Shown one piece after another: positions 15,908 through 23,266 of a stretch of 26,583 nt of DNA (position 1 is its first letter; each line of letters opens with the position of its first letter). The DNA is from an uncultured Opitutales bacterium. GTDB lineage: Bacteria; Verrucomicrobiota; Verrucomicrobiia; Opitutales; Intestinicryptomonadaceae. The position numbers and the translations under genes are program-made. The notes beneath the pieces are model-generated. The model was not told where the DNA came from, did not search any database, and saw only the letters and a program-made list of their open reading frames with translations. The stretch spans positions 1 through 26,583 of the forward strand of contig URAJ01000030.1 of NCBI GenBank assembly GCA_900545715.1, given 5' to 3'.

Positions 15908-15985
15908 TTAAATCAAATCGGCATTTAATGCAGGCGGCAAGATTAAGAATGACGCAAATAAAGGAAGGAATTTGATGATTTTCAT
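15908..15985 (-). pseudogene. Detached signal peptide of the PEP-CTERM protein
   Basis: From the ATG at 15985 the reading is MKIIKFLPLFASFLILPPAL, then NADLI and a TAA stop at 15908-15910. This is a textbook signal peptide (two Lys, hydrophobic core, cleavage near LNA). The next codons after the stop (KGDSGASLLDIS) lead straight into the main frame. One base change would restore it, for instance TAA from CAA, AAA or GAA. Confidence 0.65.
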
Positions 15986-16101
15986 ATTAAACAGAATTTG
16001 AATTTTTATTTGTACCAAATTTTTTATATGTCAATCTTTTATTGAAAGATAATAAACTCTTTCCCCGCCTTTTTTCTCTCACTTTTCCCCTTTTTTTCTC
16101 A

Positions 16102-16293
16102 CATTCTAATCCCTTTTTTAGGCAAAGCCTAAAAGCGTCTATCCCCCCGTCCGTCCCCTTTCCCCATTCTAAAATTCCGCCTCGACGCCCGCCGCCATCT
16201 TGCCCCTCTCTTCCTCGCATTTTCTCACATTCTAGACAAGAATAGTAAATTCCAGCAACTTTGCACATTTCTCCGCGGTTTTTCCACATTCTA
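16102..16293. repeat. Four CATTCTA motifs at about 60-bp spacing
   Basis: CATTCTA occurs at 16102-16108, 16165-16171, 16228-16234 and 16287-16293, spaced 63, 63 and 59 bases apart. Three of the four copies are preceded by a (T)CTCA or TCCA pyrimidine stretch. Read on the minus strand each is TAGAATG followed by GTG or GGG and purines. The units between are only weakly alike, so this is a degenerate tandem array or a series of protein-binding or promoter-like sites (TAGAAT resembles a -10 box). Confidence 0.45.
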
Positions 16294-16501
16294 AACCGCA
16301 GTCTCCGCCAAATATTTCTCTTTTTTTTTAATTAATACCTCGCGTCAGCAGACTTTCCAATCCCCTTTTAGAAAAAAAAGAAAAAACCGTTTAAATTGTC
16401 CCATGCCGCAAATGCGCCGGCATTGCCGCGCAATTGCGGCGAAACCGCCGAGAACTTTCCATCTCCCGCGCATGCCAAAACCATTCGCAGCCTATGCGAA
16501 C

Positions 16502-16542
16502 AAAAAAATGTCGCGGCAGTATCAACCCGCCGCGACGTTTTT
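16502..16542. terminator. Bidirectional intrinsic terminator
   Basis: GTCGCGGC (16510-16517) and GCCGCGAC (16529-16536) form a perfect 8-bp stem around an 11-base loop. It is flanked by seven A residues on the left and GTTTTTCTT on the right, so it can work on both strands. Its clear client is the AI-2E transporter gene, whose stop is 60 bp away on the minus strand. Confidence 0.75.
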
Positions 16543-16602
16543 CTTGTGCAAAAATAAATCTTAACGACTGCGCATCATTGCCGCATACCTGCCGCGCAAG
16601 CT

Positions 16603-17733
16603 CTAAATCTGGTAGTCTTCGCTATTTTGACCCTCTTTGAAAAGTCGCGCGTATGCTGCCGCTATGAACGCCGTTAAAGGTATTGCCAATATCATTCCAA
16701 GTATTCCGTCAAGAGCTATCCCCCAGAAAAATACGGAAAATATTATGACTGTCGGGTGCAACCCCGTCTTGCCGCCCATTATCTTCGGCGTCAGAAAATA
16801 CCCCTCCAACATCTGGACCGCCACAAACACGCAAAGCGCAAGCGCCGCCGTAATCAGCCCGCCCCCAGGCTGGAAAAACGCAGTCGGCAATATTGTTCCC
16901 AGCCCGACTATCGTTCCAAAATACGGTATTATGTTTAACATTCCCGCAATAAATCCAAGCAAAAATCCAAACCTTACCCCGACAACCGTGAGCCCCAAGC
17001 CTATCAATACCCCCATTATGAACGCTATCAGCACCTGCCCCCTAAAAAATGCCGACATTATCGAGGCAAACCTGCGCGCAAAGAAAATCGCGTCCGCCTT
17101 CATCTTCGGGCTCATAAATTCTATATTATTTTCAAGAAACTCAAAAAAGTCAAAGCGCGACGTCAACATATAATACAAATAGATAGGCGCCACTGCAAAC
17201 GCCGCCACAAAAGACGCAAACGAGACCGCCCCGCCGGTTGCGCTCGCGGCAGTCTTAAAAAAATTGCCCATATATCCGGAAACCGTCTCCAAAGAAAGAT
17301 TTTTTAGCGCAATATCCTTTAACGCGGCGGTTTTTTCGGCGATTATATCCTTTAACTGGGGAAAATGCTCCACCATGCGCGCCGACGCCTTCGAAAACAA
17401 ATCGGGCAGCGACGCCGCAAATGCGCATATCTCCGATATGAACGCCGGCAAAACCGCCACCAGCCCCCCCGTTATCACCACAACCAAAAACGCCATCATT
17501 ATCCAGCACGCCGCCGTGCGCCCAACCCTGAGCCTATCCGCCATGAAATCCACTGCCGGCTTTAAAATAAACGACAATATCACCGCAAGCGCCAACGGCC
17601 AAATCACCGCCCCGAACTTGTCCAGAAACGCACCCAATATCTTAAACACCGCAATCGCGAATCCGCCTATCGCGCATATCGATAAGCAAAGAATCGCAAT
17701 CCCCGCCACTTTTTGCTGGAATCCGTTTAACAT
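16603..17733 (-). CDS. AI-2E family transporter (PerM/TqsA-like)
   Basis: This 376-residue integral membrane protein belongs to the AI-2E transporter family (PF01594), which includes TqsA, PerM and related proteins. Members export autoinducer-2 or small solutes, or act as ion antiporters, so the substrate cannot be told. About eight hydrophobic segments are visible: two near the N-terminus (residues 9-60), one at about 72-100, a pair around FASFVAAFAVAPIYLYYMLT, then FIMGVLIGLGLTVVG, a cluster with the family signature LGFIAGMLNIIPYFGTIVG, and LHPTVIIFSVFFWGIALDGI with GMILAIPLTAFIAA near the end. A long soluble loop (about 100-170) separates the halves, as usual. The ATG at 17733 is only 32 bp from the divergent UvrA start, so the two promoters must overlap. 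The gene ends at a strong terminator. Confidence 0.9.
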   Translation of the reverse strand: MLNGFQQKVAGIAILCLSICAIGGFAIAVFKILGAFLDKFGAVIWPLALAVILSFILKPAVDFMADRLRVGRTAACWIMMAFLVVVITGGLVAVLPAFISEICAFAASLPDLFSKASARMVEHFPQLKDIIAEKTAALKDIALKNLSLETVSGYMGNFFKTAASATGGAVSFASFVAAFAVAPIYLYYMLTSRFDFFEFLENNIEFMSPKMKADAIFFARRFASIMSAFFRGQVLIAFIMGVLIGLGLTVVGVRFGFLLGFIAGMLNIIPYFGTIVGLGTILPTAFFQPGGGLITAALALCVFVAVQMLEGYFLTPKIMGGKTGLHPTVIIFSVFFWGIALDGILGMILAIPLTAFIAAAYARLFKEGQNSEDYQI

Positions 17734-17743
17734 TTGAAAAGAA

Positions 17744-17749
17744 TATAAT
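17744..17749 (+). promoter_or_regulatory. -10 box (TATAAT) in the 32-bp divergent gap
   Basis: A perfect TATAAT lies 16 bp before the UvrA start, in the gap between the divergent AI-2E and UvrA genes. Transcripts starting from it would have a leader of about ten bases. No good -35 box is seen, and it would lie inside the AI-2E coding region. Confidence 0.35.
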
Positions 17750-17765
17750 CTTTAAAAAACCGACA

Positions 17766-20690
17766 ATGCAAACAAATTTATCAACCCCCAAAACCGCGCC
17801 GGCCCAGAAAAAACGCGAAGCCGTCGCCGTTGCGGCCAACGGGGGATTCATTGAGGTGCGTGGCGCATGCGAGCACAACCTCAAAAATGTGGACGTCGAT
17901 ATCCCGCGCGGAAAAATTGTCGCCTTCACAGGCAGGAGCGGCTCCGGCAAAACAACCCTCGCATTCGATACAATTTACGCAGAGGGATACAGAAAGTACA
18001 TGGAAAGCCTATCCGCGGACGCAAGGAGGGCTTTGAGCCAAATTGACAAGCCGGCTGTCGGTTCAATATCGGGGCTATCGCCGGTAATCGCCATAGAGCA
18101 GATAAAATCCCTCGGCTCAAACCCGCGCACAACACTCGCCACCCTCACGGAAATCGCGGACTACTCGCGCCTCGTATGGAGCGTCGCGGGAGAGCAAAGA
18201 TGCCCGCACGACGGCGGAAAAATATCACGCAGAAGCCTCGACGAATGTGTCGATGCAGTCCTCGCCCTTCCGCCCGACGCCCGCATTTATATCCTCGCGC
18301 CGCGCATTTGCGCACGCCCGTCGGAAATCAAGGACGAAGTAAAGTCGCTGAGGCAGCAGGCTTGGCAGCGCGCAAGGCTCGCGGGCGAAATTTTCGAGCT
18401 CGACAACCCGGCGGAGGAAAAGCGCATTTTCTCATCGCTTTCAGCCGCGAAAAAATACCGGCTTGAACTTGTCGTTGACCGCTTCACATCGGCATCGGCG
18501 TCGCGCGAAAGGGTCGCGGACTCCCTCGAGCTCGCGTTCAGGGAGGGAAGCGAATCCGCCGTGGCGCTTTACTCGTCCGAATCGCAAACGGCGGGAGAAT
18601 TTAGGGAAATGCACCTGAGCTCGGCGCTCTCGTGCGAAATTTGCGGGGAGACATTCAAGGAGCTCAGCGTTCGAAGCTTCTCATTCAACCACCCTGACGG
18701 CGCGTGCCCGCACTGCGGCGGCATCGGAAGGGTAATGCGCACTTCCCCTGAGCTCGCCGTTCCAGACGACTCAAAAAGCGTGAGGGCGGGCGCCGTAAAA
18801 GCGTGGAGATACGGCGCAAAAAGCATGATTATAAAGCGGAAATCGATTCTCCGCCAACTCTCAGAGCAAATTCCGTTCGACATCAATACCCCGTGGCGCG
18901 ACCTCCCCAAAAAAGTCCGCGACACCATTCTATACGGCGACCCGGAAAGAGTGTTTATGCTGAGGCTAAAACGCGGAAACTCGCGGCCCGAGCCTGTCGT
19001 ATTCGGAGGGGTTCTCGCGGACGTGGACAGAATCTGCAAGTCCACTCCAAGCGACGCCCTGCGCGCGCGCCTCTCAATTTTCCAGACTTCCGTCACTTGC
19101 CCCGAATGCGGAGGGGCGAGGCTCTCGGAGCGCTCGCGGAACGTCTTTGTAGGAGGGGTTTCATACGACAAGTTCTTTGCAATGAGTGTCGATGAAGCCC
19201 GCGGATTCGTGGAAAAACTGCTTCAAGACCCAAAATATTCGCCCGTTCACGAAGCCCTCGAAGGCCTCTCGGCGCGGCTCGGATTTCTCGACAGAGTCGG
19301 GCTCTCGTACCTTACGCTCGACCGCGAAGCTTCTACGCTATCCGGAGGCGAAGCTCAGCGCGCGCGCTTGGCAACACAGCTCGGCATGAATCTCACAGGT
19401 GTCACTTACGTGCTCGACGAGCCCACAATCGGCCTCCACCCCGCGGACGACAACATGCTAATCGGCGCTCTCAAAAGCCTGCGCGATAGCGGAAACACTG
19501 TGCTGCTCGTGGAGCACGACGAAGCCGCGCTTAAAGCGTCGGACTGGATTGTTGAGCTCGGCCCGGAGGCCGGCGAAAACGGCGGAAGACTCGTCTTCAA
19601 CGGGACTGTCGCCGACTGTATGAAATCTAAGGAGTCGCGAACCGGAATGTACCTATCCGGACGGGCGAAAATCGAAAGGCATTCGCTGCAAATGCCCCCG
19701 GGAAAGCAATGGATAGAAATTAAAAAGGCGCGCGAAAACAACCTTAAAAATATAAACGCTAAATTCCCCGTTGGGCTGTTTACCGTCGTATGCGGCGTGT
19801 CGGGCTCAGGCAAGAGCACGCTCGTAAACGAAATACTCGCGAAGGCCGCGGCGTTCAAGCTAAACGGCGCAAAGGAAATATGCGGGGCGCACGGGGGGAT
19901 TTCCGGCCTTGAAAATTTCGTATCGTGCGTGAGGGTTGACCAGTCGCCAATCGGCAAGAGCCCGCGCTCGAACCCGGCAACCTACACAAAGCTTTTCGAC
20001 CTCCTGCGCGAGCTTTATTCGCAATGCCCGGCAGCAAAAGTCCGCGGATACGGCCCGGGCAGATTCAGCTTCAACCTAAAAGGAGGAAGGTGCGAAAACT
20101 GCTGCGGAGACGGCTCTATACGCCTCGATATGCAGTTTCTCGGCGACGTGTACGTCACCTGCCCGAGCTGCGGAGGGAAGCGCTACAACCGCGAAACGCT
20201 CGAAGTCCGCTACAAGGGGCTAAACATCGCTGAGGCTCTAAATCTGACTGTCGACGAGGCAATGGAAGTTTTCGCCCCGCACCAGCGGATTATGGCAAAG
20301 CTTGAAACGCTTAGCAATGTCGGGCTCGGATACATAAGGCTCGGGCAAGCGGCAAACACCCTATCGGGAGGCGAAGCGCAGCGGATAAAGCTTTCTCTCG
20401 AACTCTCCCGCCGCCCGCGCGGGCATGCCCTGTACATTCTCGACGAGCCCACCACCGGACTGCACTGGGACGATGTCGATAAACTCCTACGGCTACTATT
20501 CGGGCTCAGGGACGCCGGGCATACGGTTATAGTAATAGAACACCACCCCGACTTTATAAGGCTCGCCGACTGGCTTGTGGAACTCGGCCCGTCGGGCGGC
20601 AAGGACGGCGGAAATATAATATTTGAAGGAACTCCTCAAAAGCTCGAAGGGGCGGATACGCCGACGGCGAAATTCACCCTGAACAAATGA
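17766..20690 (+). CDS. uvrA: UvrA-type excinuclease ABC subunit A
   Basis: This 974-residue protein is the damage-recognition ATPase of nucleotide excision repair, or a close paralogue. It has two ABC ATPase modules. Walker A sites are GRSGSGKT at 56-63 and GVSGSGKST in the second half; signature motifs are LSGGEAQRARLATQLG and LSGGEAQRIKLSLELS; Walker B motifs are YVLDEPTIGLH and YILDEPTTGLH. Two zinc modules are present: CEIC with CPHCGG, and CENC with CPSCGG. The region after the first Walker A (residues about 130-240) corresponds to the UvrB-binding part and is present, unlike in short UvrA2 proteins, but its usual C-P-x-C-G start reads CPHDGG, with the second Cys lost. An unusual 25-residue Ala/Lys-rich leader precedes the first module. 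It could be the main UvrA or an extra copy; no uvrB is nearby to decide. Confidence 0.85.
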   Translation: MQTNLSTPKTAPAQKKREAVAVAANGGFIEVRGACEHNLKNVDVDIPRGKIVAFTGRSGSGKTTLAFDTIYAEGYRKYMESLSADARRALSQIDKPAVGSISGLSPVIAIEQIKSLGSNPRTTLATLTEIADYSRLVWSVAGEQRCPHDGGKISRRSLDECVDAVLALPPDARIYILAPRICARPSEIKDEVKSLRQQAWQRARLAGEIFELDNPAEEKRIFSSLSAAKKYRLELVVDRFTSASASRERVADSLELAFREGSESAVALYSSESQTAGEFREMHLSSALSCEICGETFKELSVRSFSFNHPDGACPHCGGIGRVMRTSPELAVPDDSKSVRAGAVKAWRYGAKSMIIKRKSILRQLSEQIPFDINTPWRDLPKKVRDTILYGDPERVFMLRLKRGNSRPEPVVFGGVLADVDRICKSTPSDALRARLSIFQTSVTCPECGGARLSERSRNVFVGGVSYDKFFAMSVDEARGFVEKLLQDPKYSPVHEALEGLSARLGFLDRVGLSYLTLDREASTLSGGEAQRARLATQLGMNLTGVTYVLDEPTIGLHPADDNMLIGALKSLRDSGNTVLLVEHDEAALKASDWIVELGPEAGENGGRLVFNGTVADCMKSKESRTGMYLSGRAKIERHSLQMPPGKQWIEIKKARENNLKNINAKFPVGLFTVVCGVSGSGKSTLVNEILAKAAAFKLNGAKEICGAHGGISGLENFVSCVRVDQSPIGKSPRSNPATYTKLFDLLRELYSQCPAAKVRGYGPGRFSFNLKGGRCENCCGDGSIRLDMQFLGDVYVTCPSCGGKRYNRETLEVRYKGLNIAEALNLTVDEAMEVFAPHQRIMAKLETLSNVGLGYIRLGQAANTLSGGEAQRIKLSLELSRRPRGHALYILDEPTTGLHWDDVDKLLRLLFGLRDAGHTVIVIEHHPDFIRLADWLVELGPSGGKDGGNIIFEGTPQKLEGADTPTAKFTLNK

Positions 20691-20740
20691 CGGAGTATTT
20701 TGTCAAAATGAAAACGAAAAAATATCGCCGCCGCGGCTGA

Positions 20741-20758
20741 AAATTCCGCGCGGAATTT
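20741..20758. repeat. Perfect 18-bp palindrome between uvrA and the DUF2156 gene
   Basis: AAATTCCGCGCGGAATTT is perfectly self-complementary and sits 15 bp before the start at 20773, just ahead of its AAAGGA ribosome binding site. It may be an operator, or a hairpin acting on translation or termination of the uvrA message. Confidence 0.45.
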
Positions 20759-20772
20759 AAAACAAAGGACTT

Positions 20773-21696
20773 ATGAACTTAGTCGAATACGGAATCGACA
20801 CGTCGCAGCTTAGGGAAATAACGCTTGCGGACAAACCTAAAATCGACTCCCTACTGTCGCTCGCGCCAAATTTAGGCTGTGAGAACTGCTTTACAAACCT
20901 GTTTGTTTGGAGGGGCATATATTTGCTAAAACTGCTCTATATTGCGGAAGACAGGGCTGTAATATACAATGGGCGCGACAAGTGCATATACTTCCCAATA
21001 GGGCGCATTCCAAGCCCGCAGGAGCTGCTTGAAATCCACCGCGCTTTCTCGGAAAACAAACTGCTCTTACCGGACAGCCGCATATACAACGTACCGCCGG
21101 ACTATCCCGAAAAGTTCCCCGAAGCCCAGGCGCTGTTCGACTTCGACGCAAACCCCGGCGAGGCGGACTACATTTACGACGTGGAAAAGCAGATTGCCCT
21201 CACCGGCCCTAAGCTAAGGAAAAAGCGCAACCACATAAAACACTTTACCGCGCAAAATCCGAACGCCTCCGTCGAGCCCATGGGCGAGTCAAACTTTAAA
21301 AGTGTGCTCAGGTTTATGGACAGCGAAGACGACAAAAAGCACCTATTCGCGGAGGAAGTTGCAATCGCAGAAGCGTTCGAGAATTTCCGCACACTCGGCT
21401 TGTACGGGACTGTCCTATACTCCGAACCAGGCAAAATAGAGGCGGCTGCAGTCATGGGCCCGATGAGCTCCACCGCACATTCCGTCCACTTTGAAAAATC
21501 CGACAAACTCGTGGAAGGGGCGAGCCAAATGATTGTAAAGTGCGAAGCCCAATCCATACTCGAACACGGCGGAAAGTTCATGAACCGCGAACAAGACCTC
21601 GGCGATCCTAACCTAAGGCACGCGAAGGAATCGCTCGACCCGGATTTCATGTACGGCCGACTCGGGGCAAAACCCAGAAAGGGCGCAACGGCATGA
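20773..21696 (+). CDS. DUF2156 / phosphatidylglycerol lysyltransferase C-terminal-like protein
   Basis: This 307-residue cytoplasmic protein fits the DUF2156 (LPG_synthase_C-like) family, which has two GNAT-like folds and is related to the aminoacyl transferase part of MprF. Supporting segments are FTNLFVWRGIYLLKLLYIAE near the start, DVEKQIALTGPKLRKKRNHIKHF around residues 135-157 (the conserved K-x-R-N-x-x-x-x-F pattern of the family), and GGKFMNREQDLGDPNLRHAK near the end, which resembles the NREQDLG motif seen in many members. It lacks the membrane half of MprF, so it is the stand-alone form, whose acceptor is not known. The start at 20773 has AAAGGA five bases upstream, one of the few clear ribosome binding sites here. 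Its stop overlaps the next start (ATGA at 21693), so the two genes are translationally coupled. Confidence 0.8.
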   Translation: MNLVEYGIDTSQLREITLADKPKIDSLLSLAPNLGCENCFTNLFVWRGIYLLKLLYIAEDRAVIYNGRDKCIYFPIGRIPSPQELLEIHRAFSENKLLLPDSRIYNVPPDYPEKFPEAQALFDFDANPGEADYIYDVEKQIALTGPKLRKKRNHIKHFTAQNPNASVEPMGESNFKSVLRFMDSEDDKKHLFAEEVAIAEAFENFRTLGLYGTVLYSEPGKIEAAAVMGPMSSTAHSVHFEKSDKLVEGASQMIVKCEAQSILEHGGKFMNREQDLGDPNLRHAKESLDPDFMYGRLGAKPRKGATA

Positions 21697-22100
21697 TTAA
21701 AATATTCGAACTGGACACCCACAGCCCGAAGTCGTACGCAGACGGAGTCGAAAGGCTCTACGAACTCGCAGGCTGGTCGCCTTCGGGCGAAAGTTCCGAA
21801 AGCGCGGCAAGGGCGATTAAAAACTCGTATTGCGCCTTCGGGGCTTTTGACGGACAAAAGCTTGTCGGCTTCTTCCGCGCACTGTCGGACGGCGTTTCCG
21901 ACGCGTATTTGCTCGACCTGTTCGTCGATCCGGAATACAGGGGCCGCGGAATAGGCGGCGAACTTGCCGCAAGAATTATCGCAAAATTAAAGGGAGACGG
22001 CATCGAATGGATAACCGCAATCTCAACTCCCGAAGCGAAAAATCTATATTTGCGAATAGGCAAGCGCATGAAAGCGCACGTCCCGATTCGCTTTTTGTGA
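21693..22100 (+). CDS. GNAT family N-acetyltransferase
   Basis: This 135-residue protein is a single-domain GNAT acetyltransferase, transferring an acyl group from acyl-CoA to an amine. The acetyl-CoA motif A is complete: LLDLFVDPEYRGRGIGGELA with the R-G-R-G-I-G-G pyrophosphate loop. The strand before it (GQKLVGFFRALSDGVSDAYL) and the C-terminal part (WITAISTPEAKNLYLRIGKR) follow the fold. The start ATG at 21693 overlaps the upstream TGA by four bases, so it is coupled to the DUF2156 gene, which is itself GNAT-related. This pairing suggests a joint role, for example acylation of one acceptor, but nothing in the sequence identifies it. The length is at the short end of the family but normal. 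Confidence 0.85.
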   Translation: MIKIFELDTHSPKSYADGVERLYELAGWSPSGESSESAARAIKNSYCAFGAFDGQKLVGFFRALSDGVSDAYLLDLFVDPEYRGRGIGGELAARIIAKLKGDGIEWITAISTPEAKNLYLRIGKRMKAHVPIRFL

Positions 22101-22146
22101 AATCTGCAAAAACCGCCGCTAACACGCGCCGCAAAAAAAAGAAGCG

Positions 22147-22350
22147 TAGCAAACTTTTTTTGTGGGCGACTGCGCAATAGCAACATTAGGCGCAATTGAA
22201 TGCCCAATTGCCGCCGCGCGTACTCCCCGACATTGAAGTTTGCCTTGCAAAGGCAGCAGGCTCATCGCGCGGAATATGCCTTGCAGCGGCCGCCGCAACA
22301 CCCGTTTAATGCAATTAATCGCGCAAAATCTGAGGCAAAAAAGTTTGCTA
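22147..22350. repeat. 14-bp perfect inverted repeat flanking a 176-bp segment
   Basis: TAGCAAACTTTTTT at 22147-22160 is the exact reverse complement of 22337-22350. No target-site duplication is visible around the pair, so a miniature transposon is possible but unproven. Confidence 0.4.
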
Positions 22351-22520
22351 AAATAAATGCTCTTTTAATTTTTACCAAGCTCTTCCCCGCAAGCGCCGCA
22401 AAAATGCGCAATACGCCGGAAGGACTTTTAAGCGCCGCCCCCGCATTCCGGGAAACTGCGACTTACCGCCCAATCCAAATTTTTTATAACAGTAAAATAC
22501 TTGCGCCAGTCAGAACATAG

Positions 22521-22549
22521 TTGACAAATTAAGCGCGTCTAATTCTATT
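22521..22549 (+). promoter_or_regulatory. Promoter and palindromic operator of the iron regulator
   Basis: A consensus -35 box TTGACA (22521-22526) is followed after 17 bp by TCTATT, a fair -10 box. Between them lies AATTAAGCGCGTCTAATT (22527-22544), with 5-bp arms. Its core TTAAGCGCGTCTAA shares the pattern TTArGCnnnnCTAA with the site before feoB. A repressor bound here would block the promoter, so self-regulation is likely. The transcript would have a very short leader. Confidence 0.5.
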
Positions 22550-22560
22550 AAAAATCTCTT

Positions 22561-23232
22561 ATGCCCGAAAACCAACAAAAACTTTCGGAAAACCTCGAGG
22601 ACTACCTCGAAACAATCTCGTCGCTGTCGGCGGGAACGGGGGCGGCGCGGCCGTCCGACATCGCCGCCGCAATGAGCGTCAAAAGGCCGTCGGTGACCGC
22701 CGCGCTCAATTCGCTCAGGGAAAAGGGGCTTGTAGAATACGAAAAATATAAACCCGTAACCCTTACAAAAGACGGCGAAGCCGTGGCTATGAATGTAAGG
22801 CGCAAGCACAGGCTGCTTAGCGACTTCTTCACCGGAGTTTTAGGCGTAAACGCGAGCGAAGCGGATCTCGCCGCATGCCGAATGGAGCATGCGCTCGAAG
22901 ATTCAATAATGAGAAAGCTCGTAAAATTCCTCAAAGGCCGCGGAACCGGCATGTGCTCAGCCTGCCCAAACCGCTCACCGACCTGCGAGGCAACTTGCCC
23001 GCACGCGATGCCGCTTAGCGAACTTTCAAAAGGCGAACGCGCGCTTGTCCTTTCCATAGACAAGAAAATCGGAAACCTCGCGACTTACGCCGGAATGGGC
23101 CTTACAATAGGCTCGACAGTTTCAATACTGCGCGTGGCGCCGCTCGGGGACCCCGTGATAATAAGCGTCCACGGCTCGGAAATTTCAATGAGAAAATCCC
23201 AGCTGCGAAACATTATGGTTAAGCGCATATAA
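22561..23232 (+). CDS. DtxR-family iron regulator fused to a FeoA-like domain
   Basis: This 223-residue protein is an iron-dependent repressor. Residues 8-75 are the DtxR winged helix (ENLEDYLETIS, then SDIAAAMSVKRPSVTAALNS). Residues 80-125 are the metal-binding and dimer domain: H83, and C106, E109 and H110 in AACRMEHAL, which match the Cys-x-x-Glu-His set of iron-type DtxR/IdeR rather than the manganese-type MntR. Residues 150-220 form an SH3-like FeoA domain (LSKGERALVLSIDKK, GMGLTIGSTVSILR). Between them lies a cysteine cluster, C132, C135, C142 and C146 (CX2CX6CX3C). Only the last, in CPH, matches the usual DtxR linker; the others could bind an Fe-S cluster or zinc. The ATG at 22561 lacks a ribosome binding site. 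feoB starts 34 bp after the stop. There is no separate feoA nearby, so the FeoA domain may serve FeoB as well as metal sensing. Confidence 0.85.
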   Translation: MPENQQKLSENLEDYLETISSLSAGTGAARPSDIAAAMSVKRPSVTAALNSLREKGLVEYEKYKPVTLTKDGEAVAMNVRRKHRLLSDFFTGVLGVNASEADLAACRMEHALEDSIMRKLVKFLKGRGTGMCSACPNRSPTCEATCPHAMPLSELSKGERALVLSIDKKIGNLATYAGMGLTIGSTVSILRVAPLGDPVIISVHGSEISMRKSQLRNIMVKRI

Positions 23233-23248
23233 AAATTTTTAAAACCAA

Positions 23249-23264
23249 GTTAGGCAAAACTAAC
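23249..23264. promoter_or_regulatory. Palindromic operator immediately before feoB
   Basis: GTTAGGCAAAACTAAC has perfect 5-bp arms and ends two bases before the feoB ATG. Its core TTAGGCAAAACTAA resembles DtxR-type half sites (TTAGG and CTAA) and matches the site before the regulator in nine of fourteen positions. A bound regulator would block either feoB transcription or access to its start. Confidence 0.5.
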
Positions 23265-23266
23265 AT

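Larger units (their letters stand above)
15986..16602. other. Pyrimidine-rich intergenic region
   Basis: This 617-bp stretch has no convincing gene. From about 16060 to 16330 the plus strand is very rich in C and T, so the minus strand is a purine tract. It holds the CATTCTA repeat series (16102-16293), a GC hairpin near 16422-16441 and the terminator at 16502-16542. A minus-strand open frame of 100 codons at 15987-16289 is a low-complexity Lys/Arg/Gly/Glu reading of this tract. Confidence 0.6.
22101..22560. other. Intergenic region with long inverted repeat
   Basis: This 460-bp gap has no gene I can support. A perfect 14-bp inverted repeat (TAGCAAACTTTTTT at 22147-22160, its complement at 22337-22350) encloses about 176 bases. 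Inside it are a CAATTG-based hairpin near 22188-22213 and TGCCTT-GCA-AAGGCA. The enclosed part could be a structured RNA or a small inserted element; I see no transposase. The right end holds the promoter and operator of the iron regulator. Confidence 0.5.

Noticed and set aside
15987..16289. Minus-strand open frame of 100 codons with repeated LECEK-RG pieces
   Set aside because: It is a reading of the purine-rich repeat tract, with low-complexity Lys/Arg/Gly/Glu content; the repeats are explained by the DNA motif.
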